Source: Microcaldota archaeon | GTDB lineage: Archaea > Micrarchaeota > Micrarchaeia > Micrarchaeales > CABMGC01 | Assembly: GCA_028867115.1 (NCBI GenBank) | Contig: JAGWGY010000003.1 | Span: 1 to 43,288, forward strand | Direction of reading: 5' to 3' | Length of the DNA stretch: 43,288 nucleotides | In this document: positions 16,567 through 24,308 of the stretch, piece by piece | Layout: each line of letters begins with the position of its first letter | Numbering within the stretch: the stretch's first letter is position 1 | The notes under the pieces: model-generated | The model's input: the letters and a program-made list of their open reading frames with translations, nothing else | What the model was told of the DNA's origin: nothing | The model's database searches: none | Translations under genes and position numbers: made by a program

Positions 16567-17150
16567 AGCTTGTTAACAAGGGTGCAGAGGCAAGGATATT
16601 CGAGACCACGGTACTCGGCACCAAGATGCTGCTTAAGGAGAGGACCAAGAAGGATTACAGGATCAGTGAGCTCGATGAGTCGATAAGATCCAGCAGGACG
16701 AAGACTGAGGCGAGGATCCTGTACGGAGTTGCAAAGGCGGGAGTGAACGCGCCAAGGCTGGTTGCAGTAACACAGTTTGGAATTTATATGACAGAGGTGG
16801 AGGGGAATCTTCTGAGGGACATTGCGATGAAGCCCTCCTATTTCCCGGGGATAGGCAGGCAGCTGGCCCTAATGCACAACGCAAACATCGTCCACGGCGA
16901 TTTCACGCCTGCGAATATAATCAGCTCGGGCGGCTCGTTTTACATAATAGACTTCGGGCTCGCGGAGTTCGAAAATGGCGAGGAGGAGAAGGCGATAGAC
17001 CTCCTGCTGATGAAAAGGTCTATTGATCGCAGATGCTACCAAAAATTCGTTGCAGGATACTCCAAGCACGCAAAAGATGCCAAAGGAGTGCTCCTACGGC
17101 TCGAGGAAGTAGAGAAGAGGGGGAGGTACCAGTCAAGGACGCTATCTTAA
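16563..17150 (+). CDS. bud32: KEOPS kinase/ATPase Bud32 with apparent CUG start
   Basis: 195 residues. Bud32 is the small atypical kinase of KEOPS that supports Kae1. The ATP-binding segment KLVNKGAEARIFE lies upstream of the first in-frame ATG (16626), so the protein must start earlier. The frame has a TAG 5 codons before CTG 16563 and no ATG, GTG or TTG between them. GGTGA (16554-16558) ends 4 nt before this CTG, the spacing used by other genes here, and the CTG overlaps the kae1 stop as CTGA. KERTKKDYR, the catalytic HGDFTPANI and DFGLAEF motifs are intact. Confidence 0.85.
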   Translation: MKLVNKGAEARIFETTVLGTKMLLKERTKKDYRISELDESIRSSRTKTEARILYGVAKAGVNAPRLVAVTQFGIYMTEVEGNLLRDIAMKPSYFPGIGRQLALMHNANIVHGDFTPANIISSGGSFYIIDFGLAEFENGEEEKAIDLLLMKRSIDRRCYQKFVAGYSKHAKDAKGVLLRLEEVEKRGRYQSRTLS

Positions 17151-17198
17151 GCAGATGGAGCTTGCGCTGAGCAAGTATAGATCCCGCAGGCAGGGAGA

Positions 17199-17312
17199 TC
17201 AGAGCTCTCCTACCCTTCTCTTCTGGGCGCGCTTTATCCTCTTCCTTCGCTTCTTTACCCATTTCCAGCGCATCCTTCCTTTCTTCTTCCACTTTCTAGG
17301 AATGCTTCCCAA
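17199..17312 (-). CDS. rpl41e: 50S ribosomal protein eL41 (37 aa, TTG start)
   Basis: A tiny, very basic peptide: from the TTG at 17312 it reads (M)[16 protein letters not shown] then [16 protein letters not shown] and ends VGEL. The RMRWKWxKKR core is the hallmark of eL41, which sits at the subunit interface. GGTGT (17318-17322) lies 5 nt before the TTG; starting at the internal ATG 17273 would drop the conserved [13 protein letters not shown] box at 17351-17360 gives it its own promoter. It is flanked by bud32 (convergent) and a membrane protein gene. Confidence 0.85.
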   Translation of the reverse strand: MGSIPRKWKKKGRMRWKWVKKRRKRIKRAQKRRVGEL

Positions 17313-17350
17313 ACATAACACCTTGATGACTCTATTTCATAATCTCCTAA

Positions 17351-17360
17351 TCTATAAATA
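17351..17360 (-). promoter_or_regulatory. TATA box of eL41
   Basis: TATTTATAGA on the minus strand lies about 45 bp before the TTG start at 17312, predicting a leader of about 18 nt that contains the GGTGT ribosome-binding site. Confidence 0.5.
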
Positions 17361-17368
17361 TGTAGTAG

Positions 17369-17722
17369 TCACTTGAGGTCCTTGAAAGGATTTGCCATTC
17401 TCAAAAGGAGCATCGCAATCATGACTGTCATGTAGAACAGGAACTGCACTATCGTTATGGCCCCGTTGTTTAGCAGGATCCAGAGGCCTAGTAGCGAGCC
17501 GAAAAGATAGGTTATCCCGACAAAAGGGACGTAGAAGAGCAGGGTTATTGTGAACAGGATGTTGAAGAGGCTGACCATGAACACTATGTTCGTAGGAAGC
17601 CCGCGGAGCACTGTGAGCACTGCGACAACCAGCGATATCAACAGCCCGCCGACTAGCTCTATTGTCACTTTTATAGTTGTGGCGAAGTCGGTACCCTCCT
17701 CCGGCGCAGATATCTCGTCCAT
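17369..17722 (-). CDS. Small integral membrane protein
   Basis: 117 residues with an acidic N-terminus (MDEISAPEEGTDF) and about four closely packed hydrophobic helices, ending in FKDLK. It is not recognised. An overlapping frame on the same strand is less hydrophobic and less coherent. It lies upstream of eL41 on the same strand, but a TATA box separates the two. Confidence 0.6.
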   Translation of the reverse strand: MDEISAPEEGTDFATTIKVTIELVGGLLISLVVAVLTVLRGLPTNIVFMVSLFNILFTITLLFYVPFVGITYLFGSLLGLWILLNNGAITIVQFLFYMTVMIAMLLLRMANPFKDLK

Positions 17723-17770
17723 TCACTCGTTTCCGTTTTTAGATTTTAGCTTATATAGCTTATTTAGTCA

Positions 17771-17780
17771 GATTTAAATA
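17771..17780 (+). promoter_or_regulatory. TATA box before gene at 17795
   Basis: GATTTAAATA lies about 20-25 bp before the ATG at 17795, so this gene is probably read from a leaderless or nearly leaderless mRNA. Confidence 0.5.
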
Positions 17781-17794
17781 ATCGCGCTGGTTCG

Positions 17795-18403
17795 ATGGAC
17801 TTCTGGGATGCTCTAATCAATCAAAAGATGTCAAGGGAATTCGGAACGAAGCCGATAGTCTTCAGCTCGAAGACTTCTGTGATTGCAGCAAACCGCCCGA
17901 ACACCTCGCTCTACATGGTAGCGGACAAATCGGTAGAGCTTTCGCCATCGCAGGCGACATTCCGCAAATTTGGCCCTCTCGTCGCAAGATACATAATTGC
18001 AAGGGAGATCAGCTTTGATGCCCTTATCAGCATATACGATGTGAACTCAGAATCGTGCATCGCGCTGCGGCCCACGGCGCAGCTCGGCAAGCAGGAGGTT
18101 TCAATGCTGAGGAATTTCATCTCGAGGATAAAGAGGCCGAACCTTGAGATGCGCGCAATAGGCATGCAGAACGGCAATGTGGAGCTCGTGAGCGCGATAG
18201 AGCAGGTGCGGGAGATATCAAAATCAGACCTGATAGAAGTGGACCTGTTTGGGAACGCAAAGAGGCACATTGCGCTTGACCTGAAGACCGGGATGGGGTA
18301 CGACCTGCTCCTGCTCGATAGGATCTACAAGCCGGGGGAGCTTGCAAACGACGTAACTTCGGATGCGTACAAGACGAAGGCATCAAAGCTTAACTTCGTA
18401 TAG
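17795..18403 (+). CDS. Uncharacterised soluble alpha/beta protein
   Basis: 202 residues, not recognised. It has no signal peptide, membrane segment or Cys cluster. The alternation of short hydrophobic strands (IVFSSKTSVIAA, ALISIYDVNSESCIAL, VELVSAIEQV, HIALDL) with helices suggests a compact alpha/beta fold. Codon use matches its neighbours. Its last 21 nt overlap the convergent thpR gene. Confidence 0.7.
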   Translation: MDFWDALINQKMSREFGTKPIVFSSKTSVIAANRPNTSLYMVADKSVELSPSQATFRKFGPLVARYIIAREISFDALISIYDVNSESCIALRPTAQLGKQEVSMLRNFISRIKRPNLEMRAIGMQNGNVELVSAIEQVREISKSDLIEVDLFGNAKRHIALDLKTGMGYDLLLLDRIYKPGELANDVTSDAYKTKASKLNFV

Positions 18404-18922
18404 GTCCCGGTATACCGGCCCATCCTCTGTTAGTTCGCTCGCCTTGAGCTTCACTGAGGTAGCCTCGAATGACCCGAACCCCTCATTGCTGTATTCGTCG
18501 ATAAGGGAGAGCACCCTTCGCTTGTCCTTTAGCCTCTTCACCCTTGCTATCGTGACATGCGGGGTATAGTCGCGCTGCTCAAGCTGGAATCCGCGGCTGG
18601 ACATCGATGTTGAGAGCTGGTTGTAGATGCTTTCGCACTCCTCCCTGCCTGCTGCGACCTTTGCGAACACCACCTTGAGGTAATCCGGGGTGAAGACGCC
18701 GAGCTCCTTTATCTCTATCTTAAACTGCTTTGCGCGCAGCTCGCCCATCGCCTCCTTTATCTTCTCTATCTCCTCATCGCTGCGCTCCCCAAGGAAGTGC
18801 AGAGAAATGTGCAGCACGTCGCGCTGCACTATCACTATGCCGCTTGCCGAGAACTGCTCCGACACGTCCGCTATCCTTGATTTTATCTCGTCTGGGAGGT
18901 CTATTGCGATGAATGTGCGCAT
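18383..18922 (-). CDS. thpR: RNA 2',3'-cyclic phosphodiesterase (2'-5' RNA ligase family, ThpR)
   Basis: 179 residues. The two HxT/S motifs that define the 2H phosphoesterase fold are present: HISL near residue 42 and HVTI near residue 125, with FIAIDLPDEI at the N-terminus. Members hydrolyse 2',3'-cyclic phosphate ends, and some can join RNA ends; tRNA-splicing products are a plausible substrate in a genome with many tRNA introns. The ATG at 18922 (MRTF) is chosen over a start three codons upstream because it opens the first beta strand. Confidence 0.92.
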   Translation of the reverse strand: MRTFIAIDLPDEIKSRIADVSEQFSASGIVIVQRDVLHISLHFLGERSDEEIEKIKEAMGELRAKQFKIEIKELGVFTPDYLKVVFAKVAAGREECESIYNQLSTSMSSRGFQLEQRDYTPHVTIARVKRLKDKRRVLSLIDEYSNEGFGSFEATSVKLKASELTEDGPVYRDLYEVKL

Positions 18923-18974
18923 GAATACCATTAAAAATTAGTTGCATGTATTAATAGATTATACTGGTGGTTTG

Positions 18975-19301
18975 CTGGCTTCTCTTGATAATTTTAGTGA
19001 ACTTGACCTCAGGGTTGCAAGGATAATAGGGGTCGAGGAGCATGAGAAGGCGCGCAAGCCTATGTACAAGATAACGCTTGACATAGGCGAACTTGGGCAG
19101 AGGACTGTTGTCGCTGGGATAAAGAGCTACTACGAGAGGGAATCGCTGATCGGCAAGTCGGTCATATGCGTTGCAGGGCTTGAGCCAAAGCAGATCGCAG
19201 GCGTCGAGTCGCACGGGATGATACTTGCGGCAGAGGATGAGAATGGTGTTGCGCTCCTCACAATAGATAGGGAGGTTAAACCAGGGAGCGCGGTGAGATA
19301 A
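18975..19301 (+). CDS. tRNA-binding OB-fold protein (Trbp111 / MetRS beta-like)
   Basis: About 108 residues. FSELDLRVARIIGVEEHEKA, followed by LYKI-type strands, GIKSYYERESLIGKSVICVAGLEP and GVESHGMILAA, is the EMAP/Trbp111 tRNA-binding domain found at the MetRS C-terminus or as a separate beta subunit. MetRS here lacks it, so this protein may act with MetRS in trans. The start is uncertain: GGTGG (18966-18970) is 4 nt before CTG 18975, with TTG 18972 and TTG 18942 as alternatives; there is no ATG. Its stop overlaps the next ATG. Confidence 0.85.
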   Translation: MASLDNFSELDLRVARIIGVEEHEKARKPMYKITLDIGELGQRTVVAGIKSYYERESLIGKSVICVAGLEPKQIAGVESHGMILAAEDENGVALLTIDREVKPGSAVR

Positions 19302-19900
19302 TGGGTTTTGTTATCTGCGTCACTGGCCTGCCAGGATCTGGAAAGAGCACTGTTGCAAGCATTCTGCGCAGGAAGGGATTTGCAATAGTCGAGATGGGAG
19401 GGATAGTAAAGGAGATGATGGTTGCATCAAGGCTCGACACAAGCGGCAGCAAGATAAGGGACTACTCCACAAAGATGAGGACAAGGCACGGCGGAGCGGT
19501 GTTTGCAAAGTACGCATCGCAGAAAGCGTTGGATTACATAAAACGCGGAAAGAACGCCGCGATTGTAGGGCTGCGAAACACTTACGAGATAGAGTTCATA
19601 AGAAAGAAGCTTGGTAGGGGCGCAGTCGTCCTGCTGGTAGGGGTTTTTGCGCCAAAGAGCCTCAGATTCAAGCGTCTGATGGAGCGTGGGAGGGGCGACG
19701 ATTCGAATTTGAGGGCAAAGATGGAGGAGAGGGACAGGCAGGAGAGGAACGGATACCTTGCAGGCGGTAAGGGAAAGAGAAGGGGCACAGAGGCATTGCT
19801 GCAGTCATCAGACTACCTGCTATTCAACACCAACAGCAAGATGCAGCTCTACAAGGACGCAAACCTGCTCATCTCAAAGATAAAGGGATCCAAGGCGTAA
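19301..19900 (+). CDS. P-loop nucleotide kinase of the archaeal UPF0200 family (dephospho-CoA-kinase-like)
   Basis: 199 residues. Walker A GLPGSGKST lies near the N-terminus, then a helix, IVGLRNTYEIEFI, and VLLVGVFAPKSLRFKRLMERGRGDD with an LID-like Arg-rich region. This is the layout of the UPF0200/DUF-type adenylate-kinase-like family common in archaea, whose substrate is not established. The ATG at 19301 has GGTGA 4 nt upstream and overlaps the stop of the preceding gene (TAATG). Confidence 0.85.
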   Translation: MGFVICVTGLPGSGKSTVASILRRKGFAIVEMGGIVKEMMVASRLDTSGSKIRDYSTKMRTRHGGAVFAKYASQKALDYIKRGKNAAIVGLRNTYEIEFIRKKLGRGAVVLLVGVFAPKSLRFKRLMERGRGDDSNLRAKMEERDRQERNGYLAGGKGKRRGTEALLQSSDYLLFNTNSKMQLYKDANLLISKIKGSKA

Positions 19901-19959
19901 TGCCAGCGGCATACCCTATTAATTTTTAAGTTTAAGTCGCAATTGTTATTCTGGTTTTG

Positions 19960-20790
19960 ATGAAAGTTCGCGCTTTTCTTGCAGTGCTTCTCGGGTTGGC
20001 AATGATTGCATCGGTTGTAAACGCAACCTACGTGCAGGTCATAGGCCCGGTGAATAGTACCCTGCAACAGAATGGCACGACCTATCTCGGGAAGGTCGGG
20101 CCAGGGGAGAGCTTCTACGTTCTTGCATCTGCTGCTACAACCAATGCAAGCGGGGTCCCGGTAAATATAGGGTGGGATACCTTCGAGGCGGTGCAGCTTC
20201 CGCAGGGATGGTCGGCGCAGGCCACGCCACTTTATGAGAATCCGATGAAGCTGAAAATAACAACGGCGCCTAATACGCCAAACGGCTCGTACAAGCTCGT
20301 GCTCAGGGCGGTCAACATAGGCAACTATTCAAAGCTCGGAAACCTCACATTCATAGCATTCATCAATGTGACGACAGACGTGTTCAATCTGGTTGTAACG
20401 CCAACCCAGCTCCAGGTAGGCCCGGGGCAGCCGTACAGCCTGCACGTGATGATCAACAACACAGGAGCATCCGACGACCCGTTCCTGATAAACGCGCAGG
20501 GGCTCCCTGCATGGAACTCTTCGGATGAGGTGATTGCGCTCCACTCAACAAGCAGCAGCTTCAGCTATCCGGTCATTGTAAATGAGCCTGGTGTGTATCC
20601 GTTCAACCTCACTGTTGCATCTGCAACAAGCCCGCTGATAAGCAAGTCGTATAGGATAAACATGGTGGTGAAGGCAAGCGTGCTCAACGACTATGCGGCG
20701 ATAGGCCAGGGCGTTCCCCTCTCGCCTATAATATACGAGCCGATGTACGCAATCATGCTGCTCCTGCACTACATCTTCACCTCGCTCTGA
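19960..20790 (+). CDS. Secreted surface protein with Ig-like/NEW3-type beta domains
   Basis: 276 residues. A Sec signal peptide (MKVRAFLAVLLGLAMIASVVNA) is followed by Thr/Asn/Ser-rich, beta-strand-like sequence with many N-glycosylation sequons. The stretches around PQGWSAQATPL and FNLVVTPTQLQVGPGQPYSLHVMINNTG resemble NPCBM-associated NEW3 or CARDB repeats. The C-terminal segment YAIMLLLHYIFTSL is hydrophobic and could be a weak anchor. It probably belongs to the cell envelope. TATA-like TTTTTAAGTTTAAG about 26-30 bp upstream suggests a leaderless mRNA. Confidence 0.75.
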   Translation: MKVRAFLAVLLGLAMIASVVNATYVQVIGPVNSTLQQNGTTYLGKVGPGESFYVLASAATTNASGVPVNIGWDTFEAVQLPQGWSAQATPLYENPMKLKITTAPNTPNGSYKLVLRAVNIGNYSKLGNLTFIAFINVTTDVFNLVVTPTQLQVGPGQPYSLHVMINNTGASDDPFLINAQGLPAWNSSDEVIALHSTSSSFSYPVIVNEPGVYPFNLTVASATSPLISKSYRINMVVKASVLNDYAAIGQGVPLSPIIYEPMYAIMLLLHYIFTSL

Positions 20791-20802
20791 TCGGTGAGCA
20801 AT

Positions 20803-21486
20803 ATGCCAAAGGAGAGCAAGAAAGGGGGCAAACAATTACTCTACATCGAGGCCTCGACGCTTGAGGACATAGTCAGGTTCGCGACAAGGTTCGACTCGTC
20901 TGCAAAGGAGCTGATCACCGCAAAGTTCGGCAAGAAGCACAGGATAATCGCGCTTGCGGAGGGCATTGATGATGTTGTAATCGCACTCTACAAGGACATC
21001 GATGTAGATGCGGATACGATAAGATACGAGTACACTTCGGGCGCAAGCAGGGCGCAGTTCGTGTCTGGCGTCGAGCAGAGGCAGCCGGGAGTCGCGTTTG
21101 TCAACCTTGTGGAGATAGAGATATCCAAATTCAGGGAGGCAAAGCCGAGCGCCGTTAAGGGCGTTGATTGTGTGCGAGTGAAGGGAGAGGGATCGCTTAT
21201 CAAGGGCCTCATCAAGAAGTCGGTCATAAGGGAGACCATAGAGTACGCCTATGCGTTCCCATACAAAGGGAAGACAATAATCGGGGCGTTCGACCTCATA
21301 GAGGAGCTATCAGGAGAGCGGAAAACCTTTTATTATTCAACTTCCAATTCAAAAGCGAAGGCTGACTTTGCAAGGTACAACTACACCACAGACAAGCTTG
21401 ATTTCTCCGACGAGTTCGGGGAACATTCTTATATGTACGTGAAAATAATTAACCTTGCAAAGCCGTTCCCGTTCTTCAAGGAATGA
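20803..21486 (+). CDS. Uncharacterised protein, paralogue of the gene at 24396
   Basis: 227 residues, no signal or membrane segment. It shares with the protein at 24396 a common length, a related C-terminal block (ARYNYTTDKLDF here, ISYDYNTDGLKE there) and an ending of the form II-(N/D)-(L/I)-A-(K/E)-PFPFF followed by K or R. The middle holds repeated beta-strand stretches (RIIALAEGIDDVVIALYKDI). The family is not recognised. GGTGA at 20793-20797 is 5 nt before the ATG at 20803. It follows the secreted-protein gene by 12 nt and ends 3 nt before tRNA-Asn. Confidence 0.75.
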   Translation: MPKESKKGGKQLLYIEASTLEDIVRFATRFDSSAKELITAKFGKKHRIIALAEGIDDVVIALYKDIDVDADTIRYEYTSGASRAQFVSGVEQRQPGVAFVNLVEIEISKFREAKPSAVKGVDCVRVKGEGSLIKGLIKKSVIRETIEYAYAFPYKGKTIIGAFDLIEELSGERKTFYYSTSNSKAKADFARYNYTTDKLDFSDEFGEHSYMYVKIINLAKPFPFFKE

Positions 21487-21489
21487 AAT

Positions 21490-21561
21490 GCCCTAATAGC
21501 TCAGTGGTAGAGCGACTGGCTGTTAACCAGTAGGTCGCAGGTTCGATCCCTGCTTAGGGCG
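21490..21561 (+). tRNA. tRNA-Asn(GTT)
   Basis: A 72-nt cloverleaf: acceptor GCCCTAA/TTAGGGC, G73, D stem GCTC/GAGC, anticodon stem ACTGG/CCAGT with loop CTGTTAA (anticodon GTT), T stem GCAGG/CCTGC and loop TTCGATC. No intron and no encoded CCA. It lies 3 nt after one gene and 19 nt before the next on the same strand. Confidence 0.97.
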
Positions 21562-21580
21562 TGGTTTTTACTACGACAAA

Positions 21581-22063
21581 ATGATTGCTCGTATGAAACT
21601 TTTTGAAACTTCTGATTATGATATCATAAGTGATTACGTGGATAAGGGTACCGCAAAGAAAAAGGCAAAGGGATTAACCAGGGAGGAGATAGCTGCGATG
21701 AAGGAGTACCTTCAGGAGAAGAATTCAAAGGTGGATGGTACAGTGGCTGTACTTGCCGCAATCGCAAAAATGAAGGAGCCCGATCGCTCTATGGCAAAGA
21801 AGGTCCATGAAATCATAACTTCCAGCGCCCCGGAACTTTCCCCCAGGACATGGTATGGGATGCCAGCATATACAAGGGGGGATAAGGTCATCTGCTTCTT
21901 CCAGAATGCAGGCAAGTTTAAGGCAAGGTATTCTACAATCGGTTTCACCGACAAGGCAAATCTGGACGAGGGCAAAATGTGGCCGACGACATTTGCACTG
22001 TCCGAATTGACCAATGCAGAAGAGGCAAAAATACGCGCCCTGATAAAGAAGGCAATAGGCTGA
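21581..22063 (+). CDS. DUF1801 (YdhG-like) domain protein
   Basis: 160 residues. An N-terminal helical region ([28 protein letters not shown]) precedes a DUF1801 domain with the signature [35 protein letters not shown] and [14 protein letters not shown]. The fold is shared with YdhG/frataxin-like proteins; function is unknown. The domain is mainly bacterial, so transfer is possible. It starts 19 nt after tRNA-Asn with no TATA box between, so its mRNA is probably released by tRNA processing. Confidence 0.8.
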   Translation: MIARMKLFETSDYDIISDYVDKGTAKKKAKGLTREEIAAMKEYLQEKNSKVDGTVAVLAAIAKMKEPDRSMAKKVHEIITSSAPELSPRTWYGMPAYTRGDKVICFFQNAGKFKARYSTIGFTDKANLDEGKMWPTTFALSELTNAEEAKIRALIKKAIG

Positions 22064-22068
22064 GCCGC

Positions 22069-22515
22069 TCAAACTATTCTCAGTATCTCCCTTAAAGAGT
22101 CCACCGTGTATGTGGGATTGCCCTCGCCGTTCGGAAGCTCGCCTGCATACTTCCCCTTCCTTATCCAGATCGTTTGGCAGCCGTTCTCGATCCCCCATCT
22201 GAGGCGTTTTATCCGGTCATCCACTATCATGACCTCCCGCGCTTCGAGATCGAGGTTCCCGATAGCGTTCCTAAAAAGCGTGTCCTTATCGGAAGGGTGG
22301 AAGAGAGCAAACCGAAAACTCTTGCGCAGGTCGTAGTTTTTGAGCTTCTCGAACCTATCCTCTATGTCGCCGTCAACTGAGAGCGAGACGATTGCAAGCT
22401 CGTATTTTTTCGCGCATGACTCGACCACCTCCTTCGTTTCTGGGAAGAGCCTTCCGTTCTCCTTGTCGTAGAGGGTTCTGCCCCAGTCGAATATTATCGC
22501 CTTTGCCCTGGACAT
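22069..22515 (-). CDS. HAD-superfamily hydrolase (atypical DxG motif)
   Basis: 148 residues. Motif I is IIFDWGRTLYD: the nucleophile Asp is present but the usual second Asp (DxD) is Gly. Motif II is AIVSLS, and motif IV is MIVDDRIKRLRWGIENG. The cap is small. HAD proteins with DxG exist and may be phosphatases with altered chemistry; the substrate is unknown. A TATA-like TTTATAATGG about 22 bp before the ATG at 22515 suggests a leaderless mRNA. Confidence 0.85.
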   Translation of the reverse strand: MSRAKAIIFDWGRTLYDKENGRLFPETKEVVESCAKKYELAIVSLSVDGDIEDRFEKLKNYDLRKSFRFALFHPSDKDTLFRNAIGNLDLEAREVMIVDDRIKRLRWGIENGCQTIWIRKGKYAGELPNGEGNPTYTVDSLREILRIV

Positions 22516-22550
22516 GCGCCTCCCTCAAACCATTATAAATCTGTATGTCA

Positions 22551-22563
22551 TTTTATAATGTTC
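22551..22563 (+). promoter_or_regulatory. Probable TATA box of pyruvate kinase gene
   Basis: TTTTATAATG would place transcription start near 22580, giving a structured leader of about 65 nt, unusually long for this window. Confidence 0.4.
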
Positions 22564-22578
22564 TTGTAGAAGTGTGTA

Positions 22579-22615
22579 CCTGCTTGGGCGATGTTTACTT
22601 CTGCTTCCAAGCGGG
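22579..22615 (+). other. Hairpin in the pyruvate kinase 5' leader
   Basis: CCTGCTTGG (22579-22587) pairs with CCAAGCGGG (22607-22615): nine continuous pairs with one G-U and a 19-nt loop. It lies between the proposed start of transcription and the pyk ATG at 22646. It could be a regulatory leader element; no known riboswitch class is recognised. Confidence 0.4.
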
Positions 22616-22645
22616 CGATAGGATACCGGAAACTGAGGACTAATC

Positions 22646-24001
22646 ATGATAAGGACAAAGATAATCGTCACCTACGGCCCTAGCATAAGCGCTCCGCCTG
22701 TTCTGAGGAGGGTGATCAAGCACGCGGACATCATAAGGATAAACTTCTCGCACGGAAACAAGGCGGAATGGATTGATGCGGTCAAGAGGATCAGGCAGAC
22801 CTCCAAGGAGATGGGCAAGGATGTTGCCTTGTTTGCGGACCTTCCTGGGCCGAAGGTGAGGGTCGAAGGGATAACGGCGCCCATTCAGCTCAAAAGGGGG
22901 GACGAGGTAAGATTCGGAAAGGGGGGAATAAGACTCTCTTATGGATCCTTCCACAAGGATGCGAGGAAGGGCGCGGTCATCGAGATAGGGGACGGGTCCG
23001 CCAGGCTGCATGTCAAGGAGGTACGAGGCAGCACCGTAGTTTCCAGGGCGCTTGAGGAGGGAGTAATCTCGAACCGAAAAGGAGTAACGCTTCTTGGGCT
23101 GAGCATGGACCTGAGGGCACCGACAGAGACGGACCTTGAGCTTGCGAAATTCGCATCTATGCTCGGGTTTGACTTTGTGGGAATATCTTTTGTAAGATCT
23201 GCAAGGGACATAAGGGAACTGAGGAAGGCAAGCGGTAACGCGTGGATAATAGCGAAGATAGAGCAGAGGGAGGCTGTTCGCAACATAGATGAGATAGCGC
23301 GCGCTGCCGATGCGGTGATGGTTGCAAGGGGCGACCTTGCGGAGCAGGTTAGCCTGGAGCATATACCCGACGTGCAGCGCACGATAATCGGTGCGGCGCG
23401 CGATGCAGGGAAGCCCGTCATAGTTGCGACGCAGCTGCTCACAAGCATGATAAACAACCCGATGCCCACAAGGGCAGAGGTGAACGACATTGCAAGCGCT
23501 GTAAGGGAGGGGGCTGACTGCCTGATGCTCAGCGACGAGACGATAATAGGGAAGTACCCGGAGGCTGCGGTCAACTTCCTTGCAAGGGCGGCCAGGGTGG
23601 CGGAAGTCTCGATGCTGACGAACCCCGCAAACAGGCCGCAGAGCGTGAAGAGGCTCAGCGAGGGAATCGCGCTTGCTGCTGCAGACCTTGCCGACAACTA
23701 CAGGGCTGACTGCATATTCATACCAACTAAGGGAGGGACAACCGCGAAGATGGTATCAAGGCTGCGGCCGAAGACGGAGACAATCGCGCTGGTTATGGAT
23801 GGGAGGGTGCACAAACTGCTGAGCGTCTATTACGGGATAAGGTGCATGCCAATGAGCAGGTACCACAGCGTGGACGAGATGCTTGCGCTAGTGGCAAAGA
23901 TAGCAAAACAAAACAGGATAAGAAAATACATAGTGGTGTCAGGATCCCCGAACAAGCCGGGAAGCACAGACACCCTCAAATACATAGGGGACAGCACCTG
24001 A
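22646..24001 (+). CDS. pyk: Pyruvate kinase
   Basis: 451 residues. Conserved elements: RTKIIVTYGPS at the N-terminus, INFSHG, FADLPGPKVRV, KIEQREAVRNIDEI with the catalytic Lys/Glu, MVARGDLAEQ, and TQLLTSMINNPMPTRAEVNDIASAVREGADCLMLSDET. The C-terminal domain (IPTKGGTTAKMVSRLRP) is present. It converts phosphoenolpyruvate and ADP to pyruvate and ATP at the end of glycolysis. No other glycolytic gene lies in the window. A hairpin in its leader may regulate it. Confidence 0.97.
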   Translation: MIRTKIIVTYGPSISAPPVLRRVIKHADIIRINFSHGNKAEWIDAVKRIRQTSKEMGKDVALFADLPGPKVRVEGITAPIQLKRGDEVRFGKGGIRLSYGSFHKDARKGAVIEIGDGSARLHVKEVRGSTVVSRALEEGVISNRKGVTLLGLSMDLRAPTETDLELAKFASMLGFDFVGISFVRSARDIRELRKASGNAWIIAKIEQREAVRNIDEIARAADAVMVARGDLAEQVSLEHIPDVQRTIIGAARDAGKPVIVATQLLTSMINNPMPTRAEVNDIASAVREGADCLMLSDETIIGKYPEAAVNFLARAARVAEVSMLTNPANRPQSVKRLSEGIALAAADLADNYRADCIFIPTKGGTTAKMVSRLRPKTETIALVMDGRVHKLLSVYYGIRCMPMSRYHSVDEMLALVAKIAKQNRIRKYIVVSGSPNKPGSTDTLKYIGDST

Positions 24002-24024
24002 AGAGGGCAGGGCCCTCCCTTGGC

Positions 24025-24165
24025 TTACTTCCCGCCGATCTTGAACATCTTTGTTCCACACACTCCGCACGTGCCGGTCATCGCGTTCTTTCCGTTCTTC
24101 ATAGTGACCTGCTTTGCGTCCTTCATCTCTCTCTTCGCCTTGCACTTTACACAATACGCTTCCAT
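24025..24165 (-). CDS. Small zinc-ribbon protein (DUF5679)
   Basis: 46 residues: AYCVKCKAKREMKD and GTCGVCGTKMFKIGGK give a CxxC...CxxC zinc ribbon typical of DUF5679 proteins, which are widespread and of unknown function. The frame continues upstream but the sequence there is not protein-like; the ATG at 24165 starts the conserved part and has a TATA-like TTTTTATAC about 30 bp upstream. Confidence 0.85.
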   Translation of the reverse strand: MEAYCVKCKAKREMKDAKQVTMKNGKNAMTGTCGVCGTKMFKIGGK

Positions 24166-24308
24166 AACATCGCCAATCCTATATTGCTTCGCAGTATAAA
24201 AAGGTAAGTGTAGGGTGCTAGGGGCTTTTAATAGGCGCGGATTGGAGGGCCACCTCTGCTTTCCAGCCCGCAAAAGGATAAATACATTATAACACAATCA
24301 ATCATTGT

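Noticed and set aside
16540-16570. Programmed frameshift joining Kae1 and Bud32
   Set aside because: No slippery run is seen between the bud32-frame TAG and the kae1 TGA, and a well-placed GGTGA supports separate initiation. Kept as an alternative only.
17020-17292. Minus-strand frame of about 90 codons overlapping bud32 and eL41
   Set aside because: It is a shifted frame across eL41 and antisense to bud32; Glu/Lys-rich composition comes from the basic eL41 codons read out of frame.
22585-22640. Box C/D small RNA before pyruvate kinase
   Set aside because: GCGATG and CTGA loosely resemble C and D boxes, but no proper RUGAUGA box or flanking k-turn stem is present.
22579-22645. Fluoride (crcB) riboswitch before pyruvate kinase
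   Set aside because: GGGCGATG resembles the first conserved block, but the second block (CUGAUG with its pairing) is absent and the pseudoknot cannot be drawn.
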